From NCBI GenBank assembly GCA_947627645.1, contig CANQWV010000011.1, positions 1 to 34,011 of the forward strand: a DNA stretch of 34,011 nt, written 5' to 3'. The position numbers and the translations under genes were made by a program. The DNA comes from an uncultured Lachnospiraceae bacterium. GTDB taxonomy: Bacteria; Bacillota; Clostridia; Lachnospirales; Lachnospiraceae. The first letter of the stretch is position 1; each line of letters starts with the position of its first letter. Below the pieces are notes generated by a model, which saw only the letters and a list, made by a program, of their open reading frames with translations, was not told the origin of the DNA and searched no databases. Positions 26,201 through 33,233 of this stretch are shown piece by piece.

Positions 26201-28457
26201 AGCTGTCCGAAATAATATAATCGGTATCATTTCCTGTTACGACCTTCCTGATTATCAGATCTCCACGGCCTTTCGTATTTGTAAAAACCAGGTCGCCAGT
26301 GGCGTCGTTAATGATATCGCCTGTGGCCTCGACCGCAACGGATATAGGACTGTCTTTGTCTCCGTCTGCATAACGGGTTGATTTTTCTACCGTGGTCTCA
26401 TACCCTTCTTTGTTGGCTTCCACTTCAGTCACAGTGTAGCGCGCGCCAGACGGCAGACCGGGCATTTTCATCATCTCGCCATCTTTCAGAGTGAATCTCG
26501 TCACACCATTTTCAAACACAAGCTCACCATATTGACCACTGACAAGATCCCCCGTCGTCGCATCTGTCAGAGTAACATTGAAATGCCACTCTTTTTCCGA
26601 ATCTGCCAGAGAGCCATTTACCTTCTTGGTGACCGTCAGTCCGCCGGACGCTTCCAGATAGTTCGTAAACACAAGATCGCTGGTCGCTTCATTTATAATC
26701 ATGCCCGTACCGTCGCTGATTTCTGTCTGCGTTCGGCCGTTTGGATAGCGGTCCGACTCTTCCAACGTCGTCACGTAGAAATATTTGTTTGCCTCTTCCT
26801 CCGTCACCTTATACGTTGTACCTGCAGGTAAATCGCGCACTTCTATGTGGTCTCCATCCAACAGTATAAACGTGGCCACGCCGTTTTCAAATGTCAAGTC
26901 GCCATACTCGCCATTAATAAGGTCGCCGGTGGCATCCGTCGCCTCGATGCTGAAATGCCATCTTCTAAGCTTCGAACCTTCCCCCGTCACATACTTGGTA
27001 ACCGTCAGATCTCCTGACGCCGGCAGATCTCCTGACGCCTCCTCCTCGGATATCATCGTATCCAGTTCATGCCGAACTGTTAAATATACTTCATCATTCT
27101 CGATATTGCCAGTACCGTCAGACGGAACCCCAATCTCGCTCCCTTTCCTTTCGATGAATGTTGTTTTGTATTCATCCGTGTCCATCTTATCCGAATCCAA
27201 AGTAACCGTATATGTATATGGGACGTCGCTGTCCAAGTGTTGTACCGCGAACCAGTCGCCCGGCCTCATCTCAACTAAATACACGAGTGTTTCTACATCT
27301 TCATAGACACGCTCAACGTTAAGTCCATCGGTCCAGTTTTCCCCTTTGTTACCGTAAAATCTATCACCACCGAACCAGAGCTGCGGATAAGGCTGTTTGA
27401 TAGTAACACGATACCAGAAGCTCTGATCCCAGTTTGAAACCTCTTTTCCCCCGGCCAGCACCTCACACGTAAGGAGTAGACCCAATCCCTCTAAGCCCGG
27501 GATACTGGCAGTCTGTATCATACCGTCCAGCGCCCCGAGCTGTTCTTCCGTCTCCGCCTCGCTTGCCGCTTCAGACTCATACTCGGACTCAGACTCGGCT
27601 GCTGTCTCAGACTCATACATGGTCTCGGACTCGGTTTCCATCTCGGACTCGCTCTCTGATTCGGCTGCCGTCTCAGCTTCTGACTCAGACTCCGACACAG
27701 CTGCCGTCTCAGGCTCTGTAGCCATTTCAGATTCAACTGCCGTCTCAGGCTCTGTAGCCGTTTCAGCTTCAGCTGTCGTCTCGGGTTCTGCCGTTGTTTC
27801 TGATTCAACCGCCGTCTCGGGCTCTGCCGCCGTCTCGGATTCCGCTGCCGTCTCAGCTTCCGCTATGGTCTCAGGTTCCTCCTCCGAATCCTGGGTGGCT
27901 GTCTCATCCTCACCCGAAGCCTCCGTGACAACAACCGTAATGCTTGGGAGCGAGGCGTCTTCTGCAAGCTCATAATCGTCCTCATTCTCGAGCTCCGGAG
28001 TGAAGACGTATTCTCCCGCTGTGCCGCCATCAAACTCCGGCTCGGCGCTCCAGGTCACAGAAAGCTTTATTGTCTCCGATGCTTCTTCGCCCCTGGCCTC
28101 CAGCCTGGCCGGCAGCGATAATTCTTCTTCCGATACGCCTGCGGCGTATTCCTGTCTCAGCACGCTGTCCTCAAGCGCGTCGAAGGACAGAATCCTGATG
28201 GCCTCCGTCCCGGATGACTCTTCTCCATCTGAAGAATCCTTCTTCTTTTTCTTCTTATGCTTCTTCGCCTCTTCCTGCCCGTCAGCCGATGAATCTGCAT
28301 CCGCCGCCGGCTCTCCAGGCAAAGAAACATTTTCCCCAGCATCCTCCGTCATATCAGCCGCCGTATAGATCGTATCGGCGGCAAACGTCGACATCACCAT
28401 ACACAAACACAACACCACTGCCAATAGTCTTCTTTTGATTGCTTTTAATGTCCTCAT
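23259..28457 (-). CDS. Large wall-anchored surface protein with Ig-like, CnaB/DUF7601-like, DUF11-like and Thr-Pro repeat regions
   Basis: 1732 residues. The ATG at 28457 has AAGGAG 7 bases upstream and begins a clear signal peptide ([20 protein letters not shown]). An acidic region with a Lys-rich patch follows, then an Ig-like segment (about 28210-27905) and a Glu/Ser/Thr/Ala repeat (27900-27540). Next is an unassigned region, then several CnaB/DUF7601-like domains with the Lys...Glu...Asn signature of internal isopeptide bonds (for example [17 protein letters not shown]). A DUF11-like domain (about 25735-25360) interrupts them. A Thr-Pro-Ala stalk (24704-24205) and two more such domains lead to the C-terminus SVQTGDDTP, a hydrophobic stretch and the tail RRRRYRR. 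This is a sortase-type anchor with a TGD core instead of LPxTG. It probably works as an adhesin or stalk in the envelope. It has its own promoter at 28565-28594. No sortase lies in the window. Confidence 0.9.
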   Translation of the reverse strand: MRTLKAIKRRLLAVVLCLCMVMSTFAADTIYTAADMTEDAGENVSLPGEPAADADSSADGQEEAKKHKKKKKKDSSDGEESSGTEAIRILSFDALEDSVLRQEYAAGVSEEELSLPARLEARGEEASETIKLSVTWSAEPEFDGGTAGEYVFTPELENEDDYELAEDASLPSITVVVTEASGEDETATQDSEEEPETIAEAETAAESETAAEPETAVESETTAEPETTAEAETATEPETAVESEMATEPETAAVSESESEAETAAESESESEMETESETMYESETAAESESEYESEAASEAETEEQLGALDGMIQTASIPGLEGLGLLLTCEVLAGGKEVSNWDQSFWYRVTIKQPYPQLWFGGDRFYGNKGENWTDGLNVERVYEDVETLVYLVEMRPGDWFAVQHLDSDVPYTYTVTLDSDKMDTDEYKTTFIERKGSEIGVPSDGTGNIENDEVYLTVRHELDTMISEEEASGDLPASGDLTVTKYVTGEGSKLRRWHFSIEATDATGDLINGEYGDLTFENGVATFILLDGDHIEVRDLPAGTTYKVTEEEANKYFYVTTLEESDRYPNGRTQTEISDGTGMIINEATSDLVFTNYLEASGGLTVTKKVNGSLADSEKEWHFNVTLTDATTGDLVSGQYGELVFENGVTRFTLKDGEMMKMPGLPSGARYTVTEVEANKEGYETTVEKSTRYADGDKDSPISVAVEATGDIINDATGDLVFTNTKGRGDLIIRKVVTGNDTDYIISDSWQFELNLYGENGDPFEVIDGKLYLPGTKLDEDGKLTSEPVEIEFGDGKYSIDKGDDPKHPEAMGRIYFDLGNGDSLKIKNLPAGTKYSVTERKRPIYNKEIDYTTSVTGVGETRIKDVYNETYNYLEESLVIFEGEVLSGDGRETLVTYTNTKSKPVKTVKSGVPEDGMVKVGDQITYQIDCENASPESMKIVLTDELDEGVKFKSATKGGVYDEGTRTVTWTFEGDSAVPAGETVSVELTVEVTENALEDLGVNNYAEALIGNAHYNTYSDSVSTPLEGGYLTVKKYVEGAAGEKNRDWNFTVIFRTDPPISGRRGSLYFENGVAVSKFTLSAGSSYWSTRSFYTIPGVTYEIVEAEANQDGYTTAKVGDTGIIKKGEEAVAEFTNSRDGMHGSLTVKKTVTGDLGETDRAWNFKVTLSDTSVNGQYGDMNFKNGVAEFKLKSGDQVTATNLLPDVTYEVVESEENQDGYVTTKKGEKGTIVVNDTAVAEFTNTKDVLPTPTPTATPTATPTPTATPTPTATPTATPTATPTPTATATPTATPTPTATPTATPTPTATPTATPTPTPTVTPTPTATPTPTATPTPTATATPTPTATPTPTPTATPTPTVTPTPTATPTEEPTATPTEEPIATPEVTPTPEPATEPTAAPEQTAEPTAEPTAKPATGEKGGKIKVVKDLLCNGIPVVADDHTFYVALFGDSGCTERVSGIKPLTYTGTSSAKVVFKNVEIGKTYYVAEVDAEGNVINGTARLDDGLRFKSDFFEGNEATVTEEGQTVTLEFANDLPELPPHGFHLEATLEITKRLLDQDGNPCDSNKTFYAGIFEDSDFTKLSAHVSRNIVPLKLAGGSSATEKVGVSFDGEGETSLYVTEVDADGRPVGNSTEYKVTVDKTNVTFHSDNYTESVTITNQIAAAESETESASKTEAGAAGTPSPSPEVGAGTTSVQTGDDTPIIWYLLLLLSAALLLTGMFAYRRRRYRR
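24205..24704. repeat. Thr-Pro/Ala-rich coding repeat (stalk region)
   Basis: Within the surface protein gene, plus-strand GGCGTCGGT/GTTGGT-type units repeat about every 6-9 bases and encode runs of TPTATP, later changing to PTEEP and PTAEP forms. It is a proline-rich extended stalk between two groups of folded domains and is likely to vary in length by slippage. The repeat also produces long open frames on the opposite strand that are not genes. Confidence 0.85.
27540..27900. repeat. Glu/Ser/Thr/Ala-rich coding repeat
   Basis: Inside the surface protein gene. Units of the type [11 protein letters not shown], followed by ESESE and ESET forms, give a long, highly acidic, probably unfolded segment after the Ig-like region. 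Units of 6 and 12 residues are visible in the DNA as repeated TCTGCCGTTT- and TCAGACTC-like words. Confidence 0.8.
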
Positions 28458-28564
28458 ACCAAATCTCCTTACCCGGAAAACCCGAAAATTTGCTGACACC
28501 GGAGCGTATTTCCCCAAGACATATATCCCTTGTTCATGATAAACGCGTCCGAAATGTTTATATT

Positions 28565-28594
28565 ATTTTATAGGAATCAATGTCTATTTGTCAA
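28565..28594 (-). promoter_or_regulatory. Promoter of the surface protein gene
   Basis: Minus strand: consensus TTGACA (28594-28589), then TATAAA (28572-28567) after 16 bases, or TAAAAT (28570-28565) after 18. Transcription should start near 28558, giving a leader of about 100 bases before the ATG at 28457. A tandem 12-base repeat lies just upstream (28620-28640). This promoter may also serve the polysaccharide genes if the 23147 hairpin is read through. Confidence 0.78.
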
Positions 28595-28619
28595 TACAGA
28601 TTTTCCAATATTCCACAAG

Positions 28620-28640
28620 AATAACACGAGAAATAACACG
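28620..28640. repeat. Direct repeat upstream of the surface protein promoter
   Basis: The plus-strand word AATAACACG occurs at 28620-28628 and 28632-28640, a period of 12 bases, about 26 bases upstream of the -35 box. It could be a regulator-binding site, but two copies alone prove little. Confidence 0.4.
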
Positions 28641-28676
28641 GATTTCCGCGTCCCTACGCCTCTGCACGTTTTCCTG

Positions 28677-29729
28677 TCATTTCTGTGTCTTCAGAAGCGC
28701 TTCTTCCGCGCCCTCCAGCTCGGCCTTCCGGTATTTTTCATAGCCCTCATCCCACGACCGGTACGCCGGTTCCTGCCTGTGATCCTGCAGCCCGAATTGT
28801 TCTGAAAGATACGCAGCCAGGTGAGTGGAAAGCCGAGCCGCACCATAGGTGTTCATATGGGTCTCATCACGAAAGTGCACAGAAAAATCGATCCCCGCTT
28901 CCGGGATTTTATGGTAATACAGAAACGGAATCCCCTCCTCCTCGAGATATGTCTCGAGGGAATTGTTCACGCCCATCCAGTTTCTGTACCGTTCGACGTC
29001 CCCGTCCCAGATTCCGAACGGGGCGGCGTAGACGACCAGCTGTATCCCGTTCTCCTCGCAGGTTCGCCGGATCTTTTCGAAATACGCAAGCGGAACCTCC
29101 GGAATCATGACGGTAACGTCCGGCACACCCGGATCTTCGATCGGCATTATCCCATAATTCTGAATACCTCCTTTCTGATACAGCTCCGTCGCGTGGAAAT
29201 CGTACGGCATGAGCTCATCCCATCTGGAATGATAAAGAACAAATGGAAGATAATAGGTCAGCCGATCCCGGAATGACATAGCTTCATTTGAAAACAGGAA
29301 ATCATTGAGCGCCTCAAGCTTTACCCGCCCCATCCGTATGCCATCCAGAGCATCGTGCAGCCGCTCCTGTTTGCTGTACATTTCCTCCAGATACATATAG
29401 TTAGATTCCAGCAGAACAACCTTCGGCTTCTGGTAGCGGAGGGCTTCCAGCAGGAGGTAGTAGGAACTGGGGACGGACTGCTCGGCGCTGCACATACAGA
29501 AGCAGGGGATTCCATAATCATGCCAGAATACATTCGGCTGTATGGACGAATAACCGTGGCTGGAGCCCAACACCAGCACATCGATACTCTCCCTGTCCAG
29601 GGCATACAAAGAATGAACCCTGTCCTTTGCAGTTTTCGTGCGCAGTATCTCAGATACGCGAGCCAGAATGCAGATGCCGACCGCCAAAAACAAAACTGCG
29701 CCGATCACCCGGCAAGCCGTCTTTTTCAT
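28677..29729 (-). CDS. Membrane-anchored SGNH-like protein (putative O-acyltransferase/esterase partner)
   Basis: 350 residues. An N-terminal signal anchor (VIGAVLFLAVGICILARV) places the rest outside the membrane. VLVLGSSHGYSSIQPNVFW near 51 carries the GSSH form of the SGNH nucleophile motif. The later FRDETHMNTYGAARLSTHLA near 290 carries the Asp-x-x-His pair (DETH). The middle part has no family I can name. Such GSSH/DxxH proteins often work with membrane acyltransferases to O-acetylate extracellular glycans (AlgX/AlgJ-like and PatB-like logic); others are hydrolases. The window's acyltransferase-3 domain (14710-18225) is a possible partner, but this is inference. An AAAGGGG site lies about 9 bases before the ATG. 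It has its own promoter at 29770-29798. Its stop lies 82 bases before the -35 box of the surface protein promoter and no terminator is visible between them, so it may also read into the surface protein gene. Confidence 0.78.
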   Translation of the reverse strand: MKKTACRVIGAVLFLAVGICILARVSEILRTKTAKDRVHSLYALDRESIDVLVLGSSHGYSSIQPNVFWHDYGIPCFCMCSAEQSVPSSYYLLLEALRYQKPKVVLLESNYMYLEEMYSKQERLHDALDGIRMGRVKLEALNDFLFSNEAMSFRDRLTYYLPFVLYHSRWDELMPYDFHATELYQKGGIQNYGIMPIEDPGVPDVTVMIPEVPLAYFEKIRRTCEENGIQLVVYAAPFGIWDGDVERYRNWMGVNNSLETYLEEEGIPFLYYHKIPEAGIDFSVHFRDETHMNTYGAARLSTHLAAYLSEQFGLQDHRQEPAYRSWDEGYEKYRKAELEGAEEALLKTQK

Positions 29730-29769
29730 ACCGGATCACCCCTTTACTTCACTGATTTTCTTTCGTAAA

Positions 29770-29798
29770 ATAATATCATGCAGGATTCATATATGCAA
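29770..29798 (-). promoter_or_regulatory. Promoter of the SGNH-like membrane protein gene
   Basis: Minus strand: TTGCAT (29798-29793), a 17-base spacer, TATTAT (29775-29770). The expected start lies near 29763, about 33 bases before the ATG at 29729. It diverges from the tRNA promoter, with about 48 bases between the two -35 boxes. Confidence 0.75.
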
Positions 29799-29845
29799 TT
29801 CCTTTCCTTTTCCTCCAAATTCATCATGAAAAAAAGAAAAACCAG

Positions 29846-29874
29846 TTGACAGATTCTTTTGAAAATGATAACAT
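29846..29874 (+). promoter_or_regulatory. Promoter of the tRNA-Ser genes
   Basis: Plus strand: consensus TTGACA (29846-29851), a 17-base spacer, TAACAT (29869-29874), then an A/T-rich start region. It lies about 90 bases upstream of the first tRNA-Ser and has no other plus-strand gene to serve. Confidence 0.8.
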
Positions 29875-29932
29875 ATTTTTTGCGTTGACCGAAGACCTGT
29901 CTCGGGAGGGACGCAGAGAGATAAAGCAAGCC

Positions 29933-29971
29933 ATGGAGAGATACAGAAAGCCATGGAGAGACATGGAGAGA
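29933..29971 (+). repeat. Three copies of the tRNA 5-prime-end word before tRNA-Ser(UGA)
   Basis: ATGGAGAGA occurs at 29933-29941, 29953-29961 and 29963-29971. The last copy is the 5-prime edge of the tRNA (GGAGAGA acceptor strand). The two upstream copies could pair equally well with the 3-prime strand TCTCTCC and so compete during folding or RNase P cleavage. Confidence 0.65.
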
Positions 29972-30050
29972 TATCGAAGTGGTCATAACGAGGCGGTCTT
30001 GAAAACCGTTTGTCCGAAAGGGCGCGTGGGTTCGAATCCCACTCTCTCCG
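29965..30050 (+). tRNA. tRNA-Ser(UGA)
   Basis: Acceptor strands GGAGAGA and TCTCTCC pair over 7 bases. The anticodon stem GCGGT/ACCGT encloses the loop CTTGAAA with anticodon TGA (30000-30002). A long variable arm typical of serine tRNAs and a GGTTCGAATCC T-loop follow. Discriminator G at 30050; CCA is not encoded. It decodes UCA (and other UCN) codons. It is transcribed from the promoter at 29846-29874 with the second tRNA-Ser. Confidence 0.95.
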
Positions 30051-30053
30051 CTA

Positions 30054-30087
30054 CCGGATCTGCGAAGGGAGCGTCCCGCGAATCCGG
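30054..30087. other. Hairpin in the spacer between the two tRNA-Ser genes
   Basis: CCGGAT pairs with ATCCGG, and after one mismatch GCG pairs with CGC around a 12-base loop. It starts 4 bases after the mature tRNA end and lacks a T tract, so it is more likely a processing or spacing structure than a terminator. The rest of the spacer up to 30151 shows nothing I recognise. Confidence 0.4.
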
Positions 30088-30151
30088 CAAACGAAGCAAG
30101 TAAGGCAGCAACAAAAGATACAACCAAGTATCTGATCTGATTCAGGCGAAT

Positions 30152-30240
30152 GGAGAAGTACCCAAGCGGCTGAAGGGGCTCCCCTGGAAAGGGAGTAGGT
30201 CGTTAGTAGCGGCGCGTGGGTTCAAATCCCACCTTCTCCG
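30152..30240 (+). tRNA. tRNA-Ser(GGA)
   Basis: Acceptor strands GGAGAAG and CTTCTCC pair. The anticodon stem CTCCC/GGGAG encloses CTGGAAA with anticodon GGA (30186-30188). The variable arm is long and the T-loop reads GGTTCAAATCC. Discriminator G at 30240; CCA is not encoded. It decodes UCC and UCU. A terminator follows 9 bases later. Confidence 0.95.
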
Positions 30241-30248
30241 GTTACTAA

Positions 30249-30292
30249 GAAAACTGGAATCCTTGGTTTTACAAGGGTTCCAGTTTTCTTTT
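30249..30292. terminator. Strong hairpin terminator, probably bidirectional
   Basis: GAAAACTGGAA (30249-30259) pairs with TTCCAGTTTTC, with five further, partly wobble pairs inside. On the plus strand it ends in TTTTCTTTT after the second tRNA. On the minus strand it follows the ispD stop (30312) by about 20 bases and gives TTTTCTTAG. It should therefore end both the tRNA transcript and the ispD operon. Confidence 0.88.
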
Positions 30293-30311
30293 GACCGCTT
30301 TCAGATGTTTT

Positions 30312-31064
30312 CTATTCTTCTCCCGCGAAAAGCTCCGCGAGCTTCAGGTCCTCCGGCGTTGTGAGCTTAAGGTTGCGGTAGTCGCCGCGCGTGAGCTTCA
30401 CTTTTACATCCGTCATCTGCTCTACCACCATCGCATCGTCCGTCACCTGCGGGCGCTTCCGCCGCCCGCACTGCCGTTCTCCATCCGGGAGCTGTCCCTG
30501 CGCGCCTTCTTCTGTCTGCAGCGCCTTCCGCAGCCGCTCATGTGCGCCCCGGATCAGGTCGTAGGAAAATGCCTGCGGCGTCTGGATCTGCCAAAGGCGG
30601 GCGCGCTCCGGCGTGCCCGCGCAGAAGCCTTCCCCGTCGCTCAGCTTGATCGTATCCTTGACCGGCATTCCGACGGTACAGGCGCCGTAGGCGCTCACGT
30701 CGCTGCGCACGCGTTCCAGGATTTCCTGCGTCACAAAGGGTCTTGCGCCGTCGTGGATATACACGTAATCGCAGGGCTCCGCCGCCAGCAGTCCGCAGTA
30801 AACGGAATCGCAGCGCTCCTCTCCGCCCTCCACGATATGGCGAACCTTCCTGAAGCCGTATTTTTCCACGATCTCGCTTCTGCAGTAGCCGGTCTCGCCC
30901 CGGCCGGTCACAAGCACGATTTCCTCGATGAACGGACAGCGCTCAAACGCAAAGAGCGAGTACCAGATCACCGGTTTCTCTTTTATAAGAAGATATTGCT
31001 TCGCAACCTCGCTGTTCATCCTGCTTCCGCGTCCCGCCGCGAGTACGATCGCCACGCTTTTCAT
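30312..31064 (-). CDS. ispD: 2-C-methyl-D-erythritol 4-phosphate cytidylyltransferase
   Basis: 250 residues. IspD joins CTP and methylerythritol phosphate in the MEP route to isoprenoids, and its product chain ultimately supplies the undecaprenyl carrier used by envelope glycans. Landmarks: VAIVLAAGRGSRM near 4 (CTP loop), AKQYLLIKEKPV near 21 (catalytic Lys), GGEERCDSVYCGL near 80, YIHDGARPFV near 102, MPVKDTIK near 133, QIQTPQAF near 159 and VTDDAMVVE near 207, followed by a NLKLTTPEDL end. A 23-residue Gly/Gln/Arg-rich insert (about 184-206) lengthens the protein compared with the usual 225-235 residues. It lies 2 bases after tsaD and has GGAG 8 bases before the ATG. Confidence 0.95.
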   Translation of the reverse strand: MKSVAIVLAAGRGSRMNSEVAKQYLLIKEKPVIWYSLFAFERCPFIEEIVLVTGRGETGYCRSEIVEKYGFRKVRHIVEGGEERCDSVYCGLLAAEPCDYVYIHDGARPFVTQEILERVRSDVSAYGACTVGMPVKDTIKLSDGEGFCAGTPERARLWQIQTPQAFSYDLIRGAHERLRKALQTEEGAQGQLPDGERQCGRRKRPQVTDDAMVVEQMTDVKVKLTRGDYRNLKLTTPEDLKLAELFAGEE

Positions 31065-31066
31065 CT

Positions 31067-32092
31067 CTAACGCTCCCCCAGTTTCAGGTTCGGCACTGCG
31101 TTCAGATCCAGTCCGTGCCGGACGCCTTTGATATATTCATAGTAAGCCGCCGCTCCGATCATCGCCGCGTTGTCTGTACAGAGGATGGGCGACGGGCGGT
31201 AAAAGCGGACGCCATTCTCCGCGCAGGCCTGCTCCATCGCAGCCCGCAGCGCCCCGTTGGACGCCACGCCCCCGGCGATCGCCAGCTTATCCAGCCCGGA
31301 CTCCTGGACCGCCATCATCGCGTGCTCCACGAGTACGTCCGTGACCGACTTCTGAAACGATGCGGCGACGTCCGCCTCCACAATCGGCTCGCCCTTCATC
31401 TGGCAACCGTTCAGGTAGTTCAGAACCGCCGACTTTAGGCCGCTGAAACTGAAATCGTAGGGAGAGCCCTCGATTTTTCCCCGCGGAAACGCGATTGCGT
31501 CCGGATTGCCCTCCTTCGCAAGCCGGTCGATCTTCGGGCCGCCCGGATAGCCGAGCCCGATCGCGCGCGCCACCTTATCAAACGCTTCCCCGGCCGCATC
31601 GTCCCTCGTCCGCCCCAGGATCTCGTACTCACCGTAGTCCTTCACCCGGACAAGATGCGTATGCCCTCCTGACACCACGAGACAGATGAACGGCGGCTCC
31701 AGGTCTTTATTCTCAATGTAATTTGCCGAGATATGCCCCTCGATATGGTGCACGCCCACAAGAGGAAGATTTTTTGCAAAGCTGATCGCCTTCGCCTCGG
31801 CCACGCCCACGAGCAGCGCGCCGACCAGGCCCGGCCCGTATGTCACCGCCACTGCGTCCAGGTCGTCCAGGGAAGTATCCGCCGCGGCAAGCGCTTTCTC
31901 AATCACCTGATTGATCTTCTCGATATGCTTGCGCGACGCGATCTCGGGTACGACGCCGCCATATAGCTTGTGCAGTTCAATCTGGGACGAGATTACATTT
32001 GAGAGCACCTCTCTGCCATTCTTCACGACAGCGGCGGCCGTCTCATCGCAGGAGCTCTCGATCGCCAGTATCAGAATATCCTTTTCACCCAT
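31067..32092 (-). CDS. tsaD: tRNA N6-adenosine threonylcarbamoyltransferase TsaD
   Basis: 341 residues, full length. TsaD transfers the threonylcarbamoyl group from the AMP intermediate to A37 of ANN-decoding tRNAs with TsaB and TsaE. Seen here: [17 protein letters not shown] at the start, [14 protein letters not shown] near 47, [13 protein letters not shown] near 90, the metal-binding [12 protein letters not shown] near 114, [10 protein letters not shown] near 140, [19 protein letters not shown] near 175, a [14 protein letters not shown] segment, and near the end [14 protein letters not shown] and [18 protein letters not shown]. The metal and nucleotide sites all look intact. The ATG follows GGAGG by 5 bases. 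Its partner TsaB is encoded at the right edge, with rnz between them. Confidence 0.97.
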   Translation of the reverse strand: MGEKDILILAIESSCDETAAAVVKNGREVLSNVISSQIELHKLYGGVVPEIASRKHIEKINQVIEKALAAADTSLDDLDAVAVTYGPGLVGALLVGVAEAKAISFAKNLPLVGVHHIEGHISANYIENKDLEPPFICLVVSGGHTHLVRVKDYGEYEILGRTRDDAAGEAFDKVARAIGLGYPGGPKIDRLAKEGNPDAIAFPRGKIEGSPYDFSFSGLKSAVLNYLNGCQMKGEPIVEADVAASFQKSVTDVLVEHAMMAVQESGLDKLAIAGGVASNGALRAAMEQACAENGVRFYRPSPILCTDNAAMIGAAAYYEYIKGVRHGLDLNAVPNLKLGER

Positions 32093-32208
32093 CTATGCCT
32101 CCAAAGTCTCACAATTCTGTTCGTCTTATCTTTTCCTGCCGCAATTTTCCGGTCAATGTCCGCAGGCTTGCCGCTCCGGCGATCCTTTCCCTTGTCCGGA
32201 AATCGTCG

Positions 32209-33120
32209 CTACTCTTCCGCAAAATCAAGCTCGACTGACTTTCCGTCTTTCCCCGGATATGCCTCCGGAAAAATTTTGTACACGCCGTCCATGTAATCCT
32301 CTGCCTTCACGAGGGATGGACTGTAATGGGTCAGCCACAACTGCGCCGGATTCGCGCGCTTTGCGAGATGAGCAGCCTCCTCGAACGTCATGTGCTTATG
32401 CTCCACAGCTTTCTGCGCTTTGTCTGCTTCCCCGTACATACCCTCGCAGATAAACAGATCCGCCCCCGCCGCGTGCTCCGCGATGCTCCCGGTCGGCCTG
32501 CTGTCGGTACAATACGCGACCTTGATCCCCTTCCGGGCCGGGCCAAGCACATCCTCCGGGCGGTAAACCCTGCCGCTCTCCTCGATCACCTCGCCTTTCT
32601 GGAGACGGCTCCAGAATTTCATCGGAATATCGGCTTCCCGCGCCCGGTTCACATCGAATCTGCCCGCGCGGTCGATCTCCAGCGTATAGCCATAGCAGAG
32701 CACGTTGTGATTCACACGAAATGCGGTGATCCGATAGCCATTCTCCGAAAAAGTCTGCTCTGATCCCTGGATTTCCTTAAATACAATCGGAAACGGCAGC
32801 TCCGGCGCGATCACGCGCAGCGCGTTTACCACGCGCTCCAACCCTTTCGGCCCGATCATCGTAAGCGGCTCTGTGCGCTCCGCGTTGCCCATCGTGAGCA
32901 GCAGCCCTGGAAGGCCGCTGATATGATCTCCGTGATAGTGGGTGAAGCAGACCGTGTCGATCGGCTTGAAGCTCCAGCCCTTTTTCTTTATCGCAACCTG
33001 CGTTCCCTCGCCACAGTCGATCAGCAGATTGCTCCCGTTGAATCGCGTCATCAGCGAAGTCAGATGACGGTATGGCAGCGGCATCATCCCGCCGCAGCCC
33101 AAAAGGCAAACATCCAGCAT
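32209..33120 (-). CDS. rnz: Ribonuclease Z
   Basis: 303 residues, the short single-domain form. RNase Z cuts tRNA precursors after the discriminator base when CCA is not encoded. That fits the two tRNA-Ser genes in this window, neither of which encodes CCA. The metallo-beta-lactamase motif FTHYHGDHISGLPGLL near 55 supplies the zinc ligands. LIDCGEGTQVAIKK near 33 and FRVNHNVLCYGY near 135 are typical of the family, and VAYCTDSRPTGSIAEHAAG, HKHMTFEEAAHLAK and LWLTHYSPSLV complete the metal site. The ATG at 33120 has GAGG 7 bases upstream, so the longer frame to 33177 is not used. It stands between tsaB-rimI and tsaD with gaps of about 115 bases, which show no clear promoter or terminator. Confidence 0.93.
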   Translation of the reverse strand: MLDVCLLGCGGMMPLPYRHLTSLMTRFNGSNLLIDCGEGTQVAIKKKGWSFKPIDTVCFTHYHGDHISGLPGLLLTMGNAERTEPLTMIGPKGLERVVNALRVIAPELPFPIVFKEIQGSEQTFSENGYRITAFRVNHNVLCYGYTLEIDRAGRFDVNRAREADIPMKFWSRLQKGEVIEESGRVYRPEDVLGPARKGIKVAYCTDSRPTGSIAEHAAGADLFICEGMYGEADKAQKAVEHKHMTFEEAAHLAKRANPAQLWLTHYSPSLVKAEDYMDGVYKIFPEAYPGKDGKSVELDFAEE

Positions 33121-33233
33121 ACTGGTTCCTCTTTCATATTCTCTCTTTCCTGCGACTCTGTGACTGGCTCCGCCCACAGATCTCTTTCCCGCAGCACATA
33201 TCCACGTGGATCACCGCTAATTCACAGCCAGGC

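Noticed and set aside
29744-30127. A minus-strand open frame across the tRNA-Ser(UGA) gene
   Set aside because: It contains the familiar false peptide GESGIRTHAPFRTNG that arises from antisense translation of serine tRNA genes.
30249-30292. Hairpin after the tRNAs as a riboswitch or attenuator of ispD
   Set aside because: It lies downstream of the ispD stop, not upstream of the gene, and has the stem and T tract of a terminator.
32093-32208. TTTCCGG/CCGGAAA inverted pair between tsaD and rnz as a terminator
   Set aside because: The arms are short and about 50 bases apart, and no T tract follows; the region shows no other structure.
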